A DNA stretch of 64,000 nucleotides from Leptotrichia sp. HSP-536 (GTDB lineage: Bacteria; Fusobacteriota; Fusobacteriia; Fusobacteriales; Leptotrichiaceae). Position 1 is the stretch's first letter, and every line of letters begins with the position of its first letter. Below the pieces are notes generated by a model that was not told the DNA's origin, ran no database searches, and saw only the letters and a program-made list of their open reading frames with translations. Both the position numbers and the translations under genes were made by a program. Location: contig NZ_CP165647.1 in assembly GCF_041199985.1 (NCBI RefSeq), forward strand, positions 1 through 64,000. The letters are read 5' to 3'. This document shows, piece by piece, positions 32,811 to 41,636 of this stretch.

Positions 32811-34295
32811 ATGGATAAAGATTTGCAATCGATACAGGAAGTAAGGGATTTGCTTGCTGCTGCGAGTAAAGCTTTTGAAGAATACAGCCAATTTTCTCAA
32901 AGCCAGATTGATGAAATAGTTAAGGAAATCTGTGAAGAAGCTCAAAAACACGAAGTAGAACTGGCAAAATTGGCTAATGAAGAAACAGGATTTGGACGTT
33001 GGGAAGATAAGGTGCTAAAAAATAGACTAGCGTCAGTAGGTGTTTATGAAACTATAAAAGATTTAAAAACAAGAGGAATCATTAACGACGATAAAGAAAA
33101 AAGAATAACAGAAATAGGAGTTCCAATGGGAATAATTGCAGCATTAATTCCTTCTACAAACCCTACGTCTACAACAATATACAAAATAATGATTTCATTA
33201 AAAGCAGGAAATGCGGTAATTGTAAGTCCGCATCCAAATGCGAAAGACTCTATATTAAAAACCGCAGAATATTTAATAAGAGCTGCTGAAAGAAAAGGTG
33301 CTCCAAAAGGATTAATTGGAGTTATAAAAACACCTACATTACAAGCTACACAAGAGCTTATGAAACATAAAAAGACTTCATTGATTTTGGCAACAGGTGG
33401 AGAAGCAATGGTAAGGGCTGCTTACAGTTCTGGAACACCTGCTATAGGAGTAGGACCTGGAAATGGACCTTCATTTATTGAAAGAAGTGCAGACATTAGA
33501 AAAGCAGTTAAAAGAATAATAGACAGTAAAACTTTTGACAATGGAGTAATTTGTGCGTCAGAACAGTCAATTGTTACAGAAGAAGTAATAAAACATCAAG
33601 TTGCGGATGAATTGAAGCGACAAGGTGCATATTTCTTAAACAAGGATGAAAGAGAAAAAGTTGGAAAAATTCTAATGAGAGCCAACAACACAATGAATCC
33701 AAAAATAGTAGGAAAAACAGCCTTATATGTAGCTGCAATGGCAGGAATAACAGTTCCTGTAACTACAAAAGTTCTAATTTCTGAAGAAACAGAAGTTTCA
33801 CACTTCAATCCTTATTCAAGAGAAAAATTATGTCCAGTACTAGGATTTTATACAGAAGAAACTTGGGAAAAAGCATGTGAAAAATGTATAGAAATTCTTC
33901 AAAACGAAGGAATTGGACATACAATGTCAATGCACACAAACAACGAAAATATCATAAGAGAATTTTCATTGAAAAAACCAGTTTCAAGATTGCTTGTAAA
34001 CACACCTGCGGCACTTGGAGGAGTAGGAGCTACTACAAATCTTATACCTGCATTCACATTAGGATGTGGAACAGTTGGAGGAAGTGCAACTTCTGACAAT
34101 ATAGGACCTTTAAATTTAATAAATATTAGAAGAGTAGCTTATGGGACAAAAGAGCTGGAAGCATTGAAAAATGAAGGAACTTGTACTTGTACAGAGTCAT
34201 GTGAACTAAATAATGATGCTAGTAATTTGAAAGTTAGCGAAAATGATATAGAAAGTATCATAAGACAAGTATTGGATGGAATTTATAAAAAATAG
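32811..34295 (+). CDS. eutE: Acetaldehyde dehydrogenase (CoA-acylating) EutE
   Basis: Oxidises acetaldehyde from ethanolamine lyase to acetyl-CoA with NAD+, inside the microcompartment. 494 residues of the ALDH fold: PMGIIAALIPSTNPTSTTIYK, GNAVIVSPHPNAK, and the active-site Cys in FDNGVICASEQS. Unlike enterobacterial EutE, the N-terminus lacks a clear encapsulation peptide. Instead the C-terminus ends in a short linker and the amphipathic helix NDIESIIRQVLDGIYKK. A CTCTESC cluster precedes that tail. RBS GAAAGGAAAG. Confidence 0.93.
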   Translation: MDKDLQSIQEVRDLLAAASKAFEEYSQFSQSQIDEIVKEICEEAQKHEVELAKLANEETGFGRWEDKVLKNRLASVGVYETIKDLKTRGIINDDKEKRITEIGVPMGIIAALIPSTNPTSTTIYKIMISLKAGNAVIVSPHPNAKDSILKTAEYLIRAAERKGAPKGLIGVIKTPTLQATQELMKHKKTSLILATGGEAMVRAAYSSGTPAIGVGPGNGPSFIERSADIRKAVKRIIDSKTFDNGVICASEQSIVTEEVIKHQVADELKRQGAYFLNKDEREKVGKILMRANNTMNPKIVGKTALYVAAMAGITVPVTTKVLISEETEVSHFNPYSREKLCPVLGFYTEETWEKACEKCIEILQNEGIGHTMSMHTNNENIIREFSLKKPVSRLLVNTPAALGGVGATTNLIPAFTLGCGTVGGSATSDNIGPLNLINIRRVAYGTKELEALKNEGTCTCTESCELNNDASNLKVSENDIESIIRQVLDGIYKK

Positions 34296-34312
34296 ATAGG
34301 GTGTGATAAAAA

Positions 34313-35095
34313 ATGCCTGTTATAACAGAAGGAATGCTTAGAAAATTAGAAAAGGAAGGGCATCTTGAAAAAGTACGAATAACTGAAAAAGACATCCTTA
34401 CACCGTCAGCCAGAGAATATTTAAATGTAAAAAAAATTGATTATCGAATTAAAAAATCTCAGGAAAAAGCTATAGAGAAAAAAGAAAACGATGAAAAAAA
34501 ATCTGAAATTTCTCAAGTCAAGAAATCTGAAGAAAAAATTTCTCCAAAAAGACAATACAGAGATTATTTTACAGGAGCAATTTACGACAAAAAACCTGAA
34601 TATATGACTCAGCTTTTTGGAGACAATCTAGTTGTAAAAAATCATAAGAGAATTATTTTGAGAGGAAAATTTGATATTTTACAGGCTGAAATAATAAAAT
34701 ATTGGAAAAAATACGAAAAAAATAAAAAGCTGGAAAGTGATTTTGCACAGACATACAGATTTGTAAGAGATTTATTCATAAGTGAAATGACAGATATGGA
34801 ATTTCAAGAAAGGAATGTTCTAGGATACGATATAGATACATTAAAAGACATAACTCATAATACAGTAAAATATTTTAAGACGGGGCATTTGTTTGAAATA
34901 AATATAGATTATGATGAATCAGTTATAGATTTAAATTATCTGAGAGCTCTTTCAAGGGAATGTGAGCTTGCTGCAGTGGAAGCTTTTTACAAGGAAGGAA
35001 AAGTGGAAAGGCTGGATATGCTGAAAGCATTGAACCGTTTGAGCAGTATATTGTACTTGATGATGCTAAAAGCAAATAATGGAGATTATAAATAA
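34313..35095 (+). CDS. eutT: Ethanolamine-utilisation cobalamin adenosyltransferase EutT
   Basis: Converts cob(I)alamin to adenosylcobalamin for EutBC. 260 residues: an N-terminal module with ILTPSAREYLNVKKIDYRIKK (about 26-46), a charged linker, then the EutT adenosyltransferase core (DYFTGAIYDKKPEYMTQLFGDNLVVKNHKRIILRGKFDILQAEII...LRALSRECELAAVEAF). The Fe-binding HX11CCX2C-type motif of Salmonella EutT is not seen; only one Cys (RECELAA) is present. It may therefore be a metal-independent variant (inference). RBS is weak (AGGGTG). Confidence 0.88.
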   Translation: MPVITEGMLRKLEKEGHLEKVRITEKDILTPSAREYLNVKKIDYRIKKSQEKAIEKKENDEKKSEISQVKKSEEKISPKRQYRDYFTGAIYDKKPEYMTQLFGDNLVVKNHKRIILRGKFDILQAEIIKYWKKYEKNKKLESDFAQTYRFVRDLFISEMTDMEFQERNVLGYDIDTLKDITHNTVKYFKTGHLFEINIDYDESVIDLNYLRALSRECELAAVEAFYKEGKVERLDMLKALNRLSSILYLMMLKANNGDYK

Positions 35096-35116
35096 TCTCA
35101 AATTTCGGGAGATGCT

Positions 35117-35752
35117 ATGGACAGAAATGAATTGGAGAGAATAATAAGAGAAAAATTACAGGAAATTCTAGGTGCAGAAAAGGATGACACGTTTATGGTT
35201 GAGGCTTCAGGACGTCATGTACATCTTACAAAGGAGCATGTGGAAGCACTTTTTGGAAAAGGTTATGAACTTACTCCAGCAAAGGATTTATCACAGCCAA
35301 GACAATTTGCGGCAAAGGAAAGAGTCAGAGTGATTGGTCCAAAAGGAGAATTTTCCAATGTTGTAGTATTAGGACCGTGCAGAAGTTTTTCACAAGTGGA
35401 ATTATCGCTTACTGACTGCCGTCAAATAGGAGTCAAAGGAGTGATAAGGGAAAGTGGAAAAATTGAAGGGACACCAGGAATACTGCTAGGTGTAGGAGAT
35501 AAATATGTTCATTTGGACAAAGGTGTTATTGTTGCCAAAAGACATATTCATATGACAAATGAAGATGCAAAAAGACTTTCTGTAAAAGACGGCGAAACTG
35601 TAAAAGTGAAAATTCACAGCGACAGGCCGTTAATATTTGATGATGTTTTAATAAGAGTAAGGGACAGTTTTAAACTGAGCATGCACATAGACTTTGATGA
35701 AGCCAATTCCTGCGGGTATGCTTCAGGAGTGAAAGGAAGTATTGAAAAATAG
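35117..35752 (+). CDS. pduL: Phosphate acyltransferase PduL-type (EutD function)
   Basis: Transfers the acyl group of acetyl-CoA to phosphate, recycling CoA inside the shell. 211 residues with the duplicated PduL beta-barrel. Zn-ligand histidines are in ASGRHVHLTKEHVEALFG and VAKRHIHMTNEDAKRL; the conserved LGPCRSFSQVELSLTDCRQIGV and DFDEANSCG follow. The first ~20 residues (RNELERIIREKLQEIL) form an amphipathic helix typical of encapsulation peptides. A PduL-type enzyme replaces the unrelated EutD of enterobacteria. Confidence 0.92.
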   Translation: MDRNELERIIREKLQEILGAEKDDTFMVEASGRHVHLTKEHVEALFGKGYELTPAKDLSQPRQFAAKERVRVIGPKGEFSNVVVLGPCRSFSQVELSLTDCRQIGVKGVIRESGKIEGTPGILLGVGDKYVHLDKGVIVAKRHIHMTNEDAKRLSVKDGETVKVKIHSDRPLIFDDVLIRVRDSFKLSMHIDFDEANSCGYASGVKGSIEK

Positions 35753-35778
35753 CTGTAAAGGTATTGTGAGGAGATAAA

Positions 35779-36423
35779 ATGGATACTCAGAAATTGATAG
35801 AAGTGCTTGCAAGGGAAGTGTTAAAGGAAATTGCCAAAAGGGAAAATGAAAAATTATCTGAAAATAACGAGATTATTTCTAAAAAATCAGTATTAACAGT
35901 TTTTTTGGGAAATGATGAAGTTTTGAAGGATGAATTGAAAAAAGAAACATCATTTATGGAAAACATAAAATTAGACAGCACTTGGGAAGAAATCGGACAA
36001 TGTGAAAATAAAAAAAGACTTGTAGTGTCAACTCTTGGGATAAATGAGCTGATTGAGCTTTCGCAGGGGAGAAAAAGCATTATAACGGAATTTCTTTTTA
36101 ACGATGGGGAAGTTGTGCTTGTGGAAGAAGGTCTGGAATATAAAAAATATACTAAGCCTGCTGCATTAATTAATCTTTATGACGGGTATCTTGATAAAGT
36201 CAGGGAATTTGGAATAAAGGTTGTAAAAAGAACGGAAGTTAAAAATGTTTTTTGTACGAAAGAAAAAGTTTATTTGAAAGGCTTGGTAACAGAAAGAAGG
36301 CTCAGAAAGCTGGAATTAAAAAATCAGACCCTTGAAGTTGATGCAAAATCTAAAATAACTTCCCTTGCGATGGATTATATAAAAGAAAATAGTATTGAAT
36401 TATGCTATGAAAGAAGGCAATAA
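35779..36423 (+). CDS. Eut-operon conserved hypothetical protein (TIGR02536-like)
   Basis: A 214-residue protein of a type commonly found in clostridial and enterococcal eut operons without assigned function. It begins with an encapsulation-peptide-like amphipathic helix (TQKLIEVLAREVLKEIAKR). The body (VFLGNDEVLKDELKK..., RLVVSTLGINELIELSQG, NVFCTKEKVYLKGLVTERRL) resembles a Rossmann-like fold, but no catalytic motif is evident. RBS GGAG. It is followed 1 bp later by eutN. The identification as TIGR02536-like is from memory. Confidence 0.65.
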   Translation: MDTQKLIEVLAREVLKEIAKRENEKLSENNEIISKKSVLTVFLGNDEVLKDELKKETSFMENIKLDSTWEEIGQCENKKRLVVSTLGINELIELSQGRKSIITEFLFNDGEVVLVEEGLEYKKYTKPAALINLYDGYLDKVREFGIKVVKRTEVKNVFCTKEKVYLKGLVTERRLRKLELKNQTLEVDAKSKITSLAMDYIKENSIELCYERRQ

Positions 36424-36424
36424 T

Positions 36425-36694
36425 ATGTTAATTGGAAAAGTTGTGGATAATGTCTGGGCAACAAGGAAGGATGAAAAACTGAAAGGACTAAAACTAATGG
36501 TAGTTGAAGTGGAAGGGACAGATGAAGGACGTGGAAGCAGAAAAATGGTGGCAGCAGATTACATTGGTGCTGGGCAAGGCGACAAAGTGATAATTGTTAC
36601 AGGAAGTTCTGCAAGACATATATTCGATGCTGAAACCCCAGTAGATGCAACTATCGTAGGAATAATAGACAGTTTGGAATCGGAAAAGGAGTAA
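36425..36694 (+). CDS. eutN: Microcompartment vertex protein EutN/CcmL
   Basis: Pentameric (or hexameric in E. coli) BMV-type protein capping shell vertices. 89 residues: IGKVVDNVWATRKDEKLKGLKLMVVEVEG, VAADYIGAGQGDKVIIVTGSSAR, DATIVGIID. The frame is open from an ATG at 36395 inside the upstream gene, but family members begin at MLIGKVV, so ATG 36425 is chosen. Only one BMV gene is seen in the operon. Confidence 0.93.
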   Translation: MLIGKVVDNVWATRKDEKLKGLKLMVVEVEGTDEGRGSRKMVAADYIGAGQGDKVIIVTGSSARHIFDAETPVDATIVGIIDSLESEKE

Positions 36695-36698
36695 AAAA

Positions 36699-36995
36699 AT
36701 GAGAAAAAGATTGATTACAGTAAAAAATCTTTTTGAATATGTTCAAGAAAATGAACTTGTGATTCAAGCTGATATGATTATTACTCCAGGAGCAAAGGAC
36801 ATAATTAGGGAAAAGGGAATTGGAGTAAGATATGAAAAATGTTGCTGTGAATCAGAAAGTAAAATAAAAAATGAAATAAAAAAAGACTGTCAGAATTTTG
36901 AGAAAAAAGTTATTGACATAATTACAAAAGAATTTAAAATAACGGATTCTGAAACAGTCCAAAAAATATTATCCAAATTAAAAGAATTACTATAA
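36699..36995 (+). CDS. Small Eut-operon protein with EutT/EutQ-like N-terminal module
   Basis: 98 residues. The N-terminal half (LITVKNLFEYVQENELVIQADMIITPGAKDIIREKGIGVRYEK) resembles the module at the start of EutT (ILTPSAREYLNVKKIDYRIKK). A CCC cluster (residues 48-50) follows. The C-terminal half is an amphipathic helical pair (FEKKVIDIITKEF...VQKILSKLKELL) that could be an encapsulation or coiled-coil segment. No enzyme domain is visible, so it may be an adaptor that brings cargo to the shell (inference). RBS AAGGAG. Confidence 0.55.
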   Translation: MRKRLITVKNLFEYVQENELVIQADMIITPGAKDIIREKGIGVRYEKCCCESESKIKNEIKKDCQNFEKKVIDIITKEFKITDSETVQKILSKLKELL

Positions 36996-37015
36996 AAAGA
37001 AAGGAAGTGGAGTCA

Positions 37016-38134
37016 ATGGGGTTATTTCAAATAAAACCGGATATTCATTATGGCGCTAATTCTTTGGATATATTAAGAACACTGGAAATAGAAAAAGTAT
37101 TTTTAGTTACAGATGAAAATATGGTAAAACTGAAAGTCATAAATAAAGTGACAAATATCTTAAAATCGCGAGGAATAGAAGCCAAAGTATATTCGGATGT
37201 AAAGCCTGATCCCACTGATGAGGAAATTATAAAGGGAATGCTGGAATTAAGTGCATGTGATCCCGACTGCGTAATAGCGCTTGGAGGAGGTTCACCAATA
37301 GATGCCTGCAAATCAATGATTTATTTTACAAATCAAATAAAAAGGGCAATTGGTCAAAACAAAAAACCAAAATTCATTGCTATTCCAACAACGAGCGGAA
37401 CAGGTTCGGAAGTGACATCTTATGCGGTTGTTACAACGAAAGATAAAAAAATACCGCTAAGCGACAGCGAAATGCTGCCTGACATAGCAATCTTAAATCC
37501 AGAATTTATAAAAACTCTTTCGCCATCAATAATTGCGGACACGGGAATGGATGTTTTGACACACGCTATAGAAGCTTATGTTTCAAAATCTAGAAACCTG
37601 TTTACAAATACATTTGCCATTGGAGCGATAAAGACAGTATTCGCTGACTTGGTAAGTAATTTTGAAAATCCGCAACTGGAAAAAGAAAGAATTAATTTAC
37701 AGATTGCTTCTTGTATGGCGGGAGTTGCATTTAGCAATGCAGGACTGGGAATAAATCACAGTATAGCACATTCTCTGGGAGCAAGATTTCATAAACCGCA
37801 TGGAAGATTAAATGCTGTAATCATGTCAGAAGTTATACAATTTAATGCGCGAAATAAAAATGCGGCAAAATATTACAGGGAAATTGTGGAAGCGTTAGGA
37901 TTTTCTCCTAAAGAAGATGTAGAAGGTGTGGAGATACTGGCAAAGGCTATTAAAATGAGAGCATCTAAAATGGGAATACCAAACAGTTTAAGTGAACTTG
38001 GAATCCCGAAAGAACAATATTTTGCTGAAATGGAAGGCATAATTGATCAGATAGAAAATGATATGTGTACAGGAGAAAATCCACGAAGATTTAGCAGAAT
38101 TGAAATGAAGCAGTTATTGACAGATTTATATTAA
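37016..38134 (+). CDS. eutG: Iron-containing alcohol dehydrogenase EutG
   Basis: Reduces acetaldehyde to ethanol and regenerates NAD+ for EutE within the compartment. 372 residues with cofactor motif ALGGGSPIDACK, PTTSGTGSEVT, the metal ligands in DTGMDVLTHAIEAY and GINHSIAHSLGARFHKPHG. ATG 37016 with AGGAAGTGGAG upstream is preferred to the GTG at 37007. No N-terminal encapsulation helix is present. Confidence 0.92.
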   Translation: MGLFQIKPDIHYGANSLDILRTLEIEKVFLVTDENMVKLKVINKVTNILKSRGIEAKVYSDVKPDPTDEEIIKGMLELSACDPDCVIALGGGSPIDACKSMIYFTNQIKRAIGQNKKPKFIAIPTTSGTGSEVTSYAVVTTKDKKIPLSDSEMLPDIAILNPEFIKTLSPSIIADTGMDVLTHAIEAYVSKSRNLFTNTFAIGAIKTVFADLVSNFENPQLEKERINLQIASCMAGVAFSNAGLGINHSIAHSLGARFHKPHGRLNAVIMSEVIQFNARNKNAAKYYREIVEALGFSPKEDVEGVEILAKAIKMRASKMGIPNSLSELGIPKEQYFAEMEGIIDQIENDMCTGENPRRFSRIEMKQLLTDLY

Positions 38135-38155
38135 ATTTTAAGAAAAGAGAAAAAG

Positions 38156-38734
38156 ATGAGAAAAATAATAGTTGTAGACGATGAACCGATAACAAGAATG
38201 GACATTTGCGAAATACTTAGGGAAGCAAATTACGATGTAGTTGCTGAAGCGGGAGATGGATTTGATGCAATAGAACAAAGCAGAAAATATAGACCAGATT
38301 TTGTAATAATGGATATTAAGATGCCTATACTGGACGGACTGAAAGCAGCGAAAGTAATAACAAAGGAGAAATTGTCTAGAGGTGTTGTTTTACTTACAGC
38401 CTATTCCAGTAAGGATTTTATAGAAGAAGCTAAAAATATAGGAATAATAGGATATATTGTAAAGCCTATTGATGAAAAGTCTTTTATTCCAAATCTTGAA
38501 ATTATATTTAACAAGCAGGAAGAATTTGAGGAACTGGAAAAAAAATATTTAAAAACGAGTCAAAAACTGGAAGACAGAAAAAAAATAGATATTGCCAAGA
38601 GTATTTTGATGAAAACAAGAGATTTTACGGAAAAGGAGGCATACGAGTACATAAGGACGCTTAGCATGAATAAAAGATGTGATATGGGAAAAATAGCTAA
38701 TATTATAATTTTATCTGGAGATGAAAATGCTTAG
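38156..38734 (+). CDS. eutV: Response regulator EutV with ANTAR RNA-binding domain
   Basis: 192 residues. Receiver domain with acidic pocket (DDE at 8-10), phospho-acceptor Asp53 in VIMDIKMP, T/S and Lys switch residues (LLTAYSS, VKPID). A coiled coil leads to the C-terminal ANTAR domain (KIDIAKSILMKTRDFTEKEAYEYIRTLSMNKRCDMGKIA). Phosphorylated EutV binds dual-hexaloop RNA hairpins and prevents termination; such a target precedes the operon at 30020-30167. The end overlaps eutW. Confidence 0.95.
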   Translation: MRKIIVVDDEPITRMDICEILREANYDVVAEAGDGFDAIEQSRKYRPDFVIMDIKMPILDGLKAAKVITKEKLSRGVVLLTAYSSKDFIEEAKNIGIIGYIVKPIDEKSFIPNLEIIFNKQEEFEELEKKYLKTSQKLEDRKKIDIAKSILMKTRDFTEKEAYEYIRTLSMNKRCDMGKIANIIILSGDENA

Positions 38735-40130
38735 AACAATATGTAAACAATATACAAAGCTTTCAAATAAGGATATTGAAAAGCTGGAAAAAATATGTGA
38801 AGGGCTGCCTGTTATGAGCAAGCTGCTAAAAGCGGACGTATTTATTGACTGTATGACGGAAAATAGAGATACGGCGATTGTAGTTGCTGAGGCAAATCCA
38901 AGACGGGGTTCAAGCTATACTCAGAGTGTTGTAGGGAAATTTGCTTATAGAAAAAATGAGCCAGCGGTACTGAGAACACTGGAAACTGGACATCCGTCAC
39001 GGGATTATAAGGCATTAACGCAAGAAAATAAAAGCGTAACGCAAAATGTAGTGCCTATAAGAAGTGATAGAACAAATGGAGAAGTGATAGCCGTTCTTAT
39101 AGTTGAGGAAGGCATGAATGAAGAAAATATCAATAAGGAGCTAAGTTTTTTAAACAATGCAACTGATGACATTCTTATGAGTTCCGTTGGAATGCTGCGG
39201 GAGCGAAAAATAATTGACTACATTAATGATGGAATTATAATTTTTAATGAAGAAGGTGTGTGCATATATGCTAATTCCAGAGCAAAATATGTGTACAGGA
39301 AGATAGGCTATAAGGATTTTTTCCTTGGAGAAAAATTTGACAATATTGTAATTGACAATGTTGAATTTGAAGATGTGCTAAGTGGACAAGTAAAAGAAAA
39401 ATCCGATATAAATATCTCAAATATGGTTTTAAGTCTGGAATATATCTTGGTAAAGGAAACAAAAAATGTTAAAAATGTAGTTTTGTTTATTAAGGACATT
39501 ACCGAAATTAAAATCAAGGAAAAAGAACTTGTCTTAAAATCAGTTGTAATCAAGGAAATACATCATAGAGTGAAGAATAATTTGCAGACAATAGCAAGTT
39601 TGCTTAGGATACAGGCAAGAAAAACAGATGATAAAGCTGTAAAGGCTGCATTTAGCGATAGTATTAACAGGATTTTAAGTATTTCGGTAACTCACGAGCT
39701 GCTTGCTCAAAATGGACTTGATGAGCTTAAAATCAAAGAAGTCATAAATAAAATTCTGAAAAATTCGGTGAGAGAAAATCTGGAAGGGCATCTGAAACTA
39801 AAAATAGATGTAATAGGAGATAACTTTGAAATTAATTCAGATAAGGCTACAACTATTGCTCTTATAGTGAATGAACTTGTGGAAAATTGTATAAAGCATG
39901 CTTTTAAGGAGCGAGACAAAGGACATATAACAATTAAAGTGAAAAGAGGAGAGATGAAATCCCATATTTCCATAAGCGATGATGGAATTGGAATGGATGA
40001 AAAGGACTTTGAAAAAGGAAGCATTGGACTACGAATAGTAAAAAGTCTTGTAAAGGAAAAACTTTATGGAAATCTGGATATAAAAACTGGAAAAAAAGGA
40101 ACTGAAATAAGTTTTGGATTTGAAAATTGA
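38727..40130 (+). CDS. eutW: Ethanolamine-sensing histidine kinase EutW
   Basis: Sensor kinase for EutV. About 467 residues: an N-terminal sensory region (to ~150), a PAS-like segment (INDGIIIFNEEGVCIYANSRAKYVYRKIG), and a HisKA_2-type dimerisation domain with the phospho-acceptor His in EIHHRVKNNLQTIASLLRIQ. The HATPase domain has IVNELVENCIKHAF and SDDGIGM. No membrane segments, so it senses a cytoplasmic signal. GGAG at 38717 is 6 bp before ATG 38727 (an ATG at 38721 is also in frame). It overlaps eutV by 8 bp. Confidence 0.93.
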   Translation: MLRTICKQYTKLSNKDIEKLEKICEGLPVMSKLLKADVFIDCMTENRDTAIVVAEANPRRGSSYTQSVVGKFAYRKNEPAVLRTLETGHPSRDYKALTQENKSVTQNVVPIRSDRTNGEVIAVLIVEEGMNEENINKELSFLNNATDDILMSSVGMLRERKIIDYINDGIIIFNEEGVCIYANSRAKYVYRKIGYKDFFLGEKFDNIVIDNVEFEDVLSGQVKEKSDINISNMVLSLEYILVKETKNVKNVVLFIKDITEIKIKEKELVLKSVVIKEIHHRVKNNLQTIASLLRIQARKTDDKAVKAAFSDSINRILSISVTHELLAQNGLDELKIKEVINKILKNSVRENLEGHLKLKIDVIGDNFEINSDKATTIALIVNELVENCIKHAFKERDKGHITIKVKRGEMKSHISISDDGIGMDEKDFEKGSIGLRIVKSLVKEKLYGNLDIKTGKKGTEISFGFEN

Positions 40131-40175
40131 TTTGTGAGTATTTAAATATCAATGAAGACAAAGGGGTCTAGCATA

Positions 40176-41606
40176 ATGATAGAAGAAATATTAAGTGTGG
40201 GAATAGATATTGGAACTTCTACTACGCAGCTTATTTTCTCAAAAATTTATATAGAAAACAGAGGAACTGCATTCACAGCGCCTCAGCTTAAAATAATAGG
40301 AAAAGAAGTTGTATATAGAAGCGAAATTTATATTACTCCATTAGAAAATGAAACAAAAATAGACGCAAAAAAAGTTAAGGAAATAATAGAATCTGAATAC
40401 AGAAAAGCCAATATACAATACAAGGATGTTTCGACAGGAGCTGTAATAATAACAGGAGATACAGCAAGAAAGGAAAATGCGAAAGAAGTACTGCAAATTC
40501 TTAGTGGAATGGCAGGAGATTTCGTCGTTGCAACAGCAGGACCTGATTTGGAAAGCATTATTGCTGGAAAAGGTTCGGGAGCTTATGGATATTCTGAACA
40601 GAAAAATACAAGTATCGTAAACTTTGATATTGGGGGAGGAACTACAAACATTGTAGTTTTCAACAGAGGAGAAGTGGAAGATACTACTTGTCTTGACATT
40701 GGAGGACGACTTGTAAAATTTGATGAAAATGGAAATACACGTTATATTTTCAAAAAAATGTACGACATTGCTAATGATGTAAATGTGAAATTGGAATTAG
40801 GAAGAAAAATAAGCGAACAGGATTTGAGAAAAATAACAAGAAGAATGGCACAGCTTGTTCTTGAAAGTATTGAACTTTTGCCAAAAACAGATTTGTACCA
40901 TAAAATAGTAACTTACAAGGATTTCAGAAAACATAATGGCAACATTGAGCATTATTCATTTACTGGAGGAGTTGCAGATTTTGTTTATGGAAGAACTGAA
41001 ACAGATTTGTATAAATATAACGATATAGGGGTAGTATTTGGAGAGGAAATGGTAAAAGTCCTGAAAGAGTTAAATATAGAGCCTCTGAAATTAAGCGAAA
41101 CAATTGGAGCGACAGTAGTTGGTGCAGGAAGCCATACGACAGAAATAAGTGGAAGTACAATAACTTATACTGAAGGAATTTTTCCAATAAAAAATATTCC
41201 TGTATTGAAATTATCAGAATCAGATGAAAATTTACCGTACAATGAACTAGGGAAAGTTATTGAAGGAAAATTAAACTGGTTTAACTCTGAAAGTGAAATT
41301 GAAAATGTGGCACTTGCCTTTAAAGGTAAACATAATATGGCATATACTGACATAATGGAGCTATCTTCGGTAATTTCAGATGTTATAAAAAGAAAGCATA
41401 ACAAAACTCATCCTGTAATCGTTATAGTTGAAAACGATATGGCAAAAGTGCTGGGACAATGTATGAAATTGGAGCTTGATGGTTATGATATAATTTGCAT
41501 AGATAGTGTAAAAGTGAGAGATGGAGATTATATTGACATAGGGGCGCCACTAGGAAATGGAAATGTATTGCCTGTTGTAATAAAAACATTGGTATTCAGT
41601 TATTAA
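40176..41606 (+). CDS. eutA: Ethanolamine ammonia-lyase reactivating factor EutA
   Basis: ATPase-like chaperone of the actin/Hsp70 fold that exchanges damaged cobalamin from EutBC. 476 residues: phosphate-1 loop SVGIDIGTSTTQLIFSK, phosphate-2 NFDIGGGTTNIVVFN, and VVGAGSHTTEISGSTI. ATG 40176 is chosen because AAGGGGTC lies 10 bp upstream; the in-frame ATG at 40152 has no RBS. It directly precedes eutBC, as in other eut operons. Confidence 0.94.
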   Translation: MIEEILSVGIDIGTSTTQLIFSKIYIENRGTAFTAPQLKIIGKEVVYRSEIYITPLENETKIDAKKVKEIIESEYRKANIQYKDVSTGAVIITGDTARKENAKEVLQILSGMAGDFVVATAGPDLESIIAGKGSGAYGYSEQKNTSIVNFDIGGGTTNIVVFNRGEVEDTTCLDIGGRLVKFDENGNTRYIFKKMYDIANDVNVKLELGRKISEQDLRKITRRMAQLVLESIELLPKTDLYHKIVTYKDFRKHNGNIEHYSFTGGVADFVYGRTETDLYKYNDIGVVFGEEMVKVLKELNIEPLKLSETIGATVVGAGSHTTEISGSTITYTEGIFPIKNIPVLKLSESDENLPYNELGKVIEGKLNWFNSESEIENVALAFKGKHNMAYTDIMELSSVISDVIKRKHNKTHPVIVIVENDMAKVLGQCMKLELDGYDIICIDSVKVRDGDYIDIGAPLGNGNVLPVVIKTLVFSY

Positions 41607-41636
41607 ATAAAAAATTTAGAGAGGTGGCATGTAACA

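Noticed and set aside
33884..34099. Overlapping frames inside eutE on both strands
   Set aside because: They lie fully inside the conserved EutE reading frame and encode Lys/Arg- or Thr-rich nonsense without start signals.
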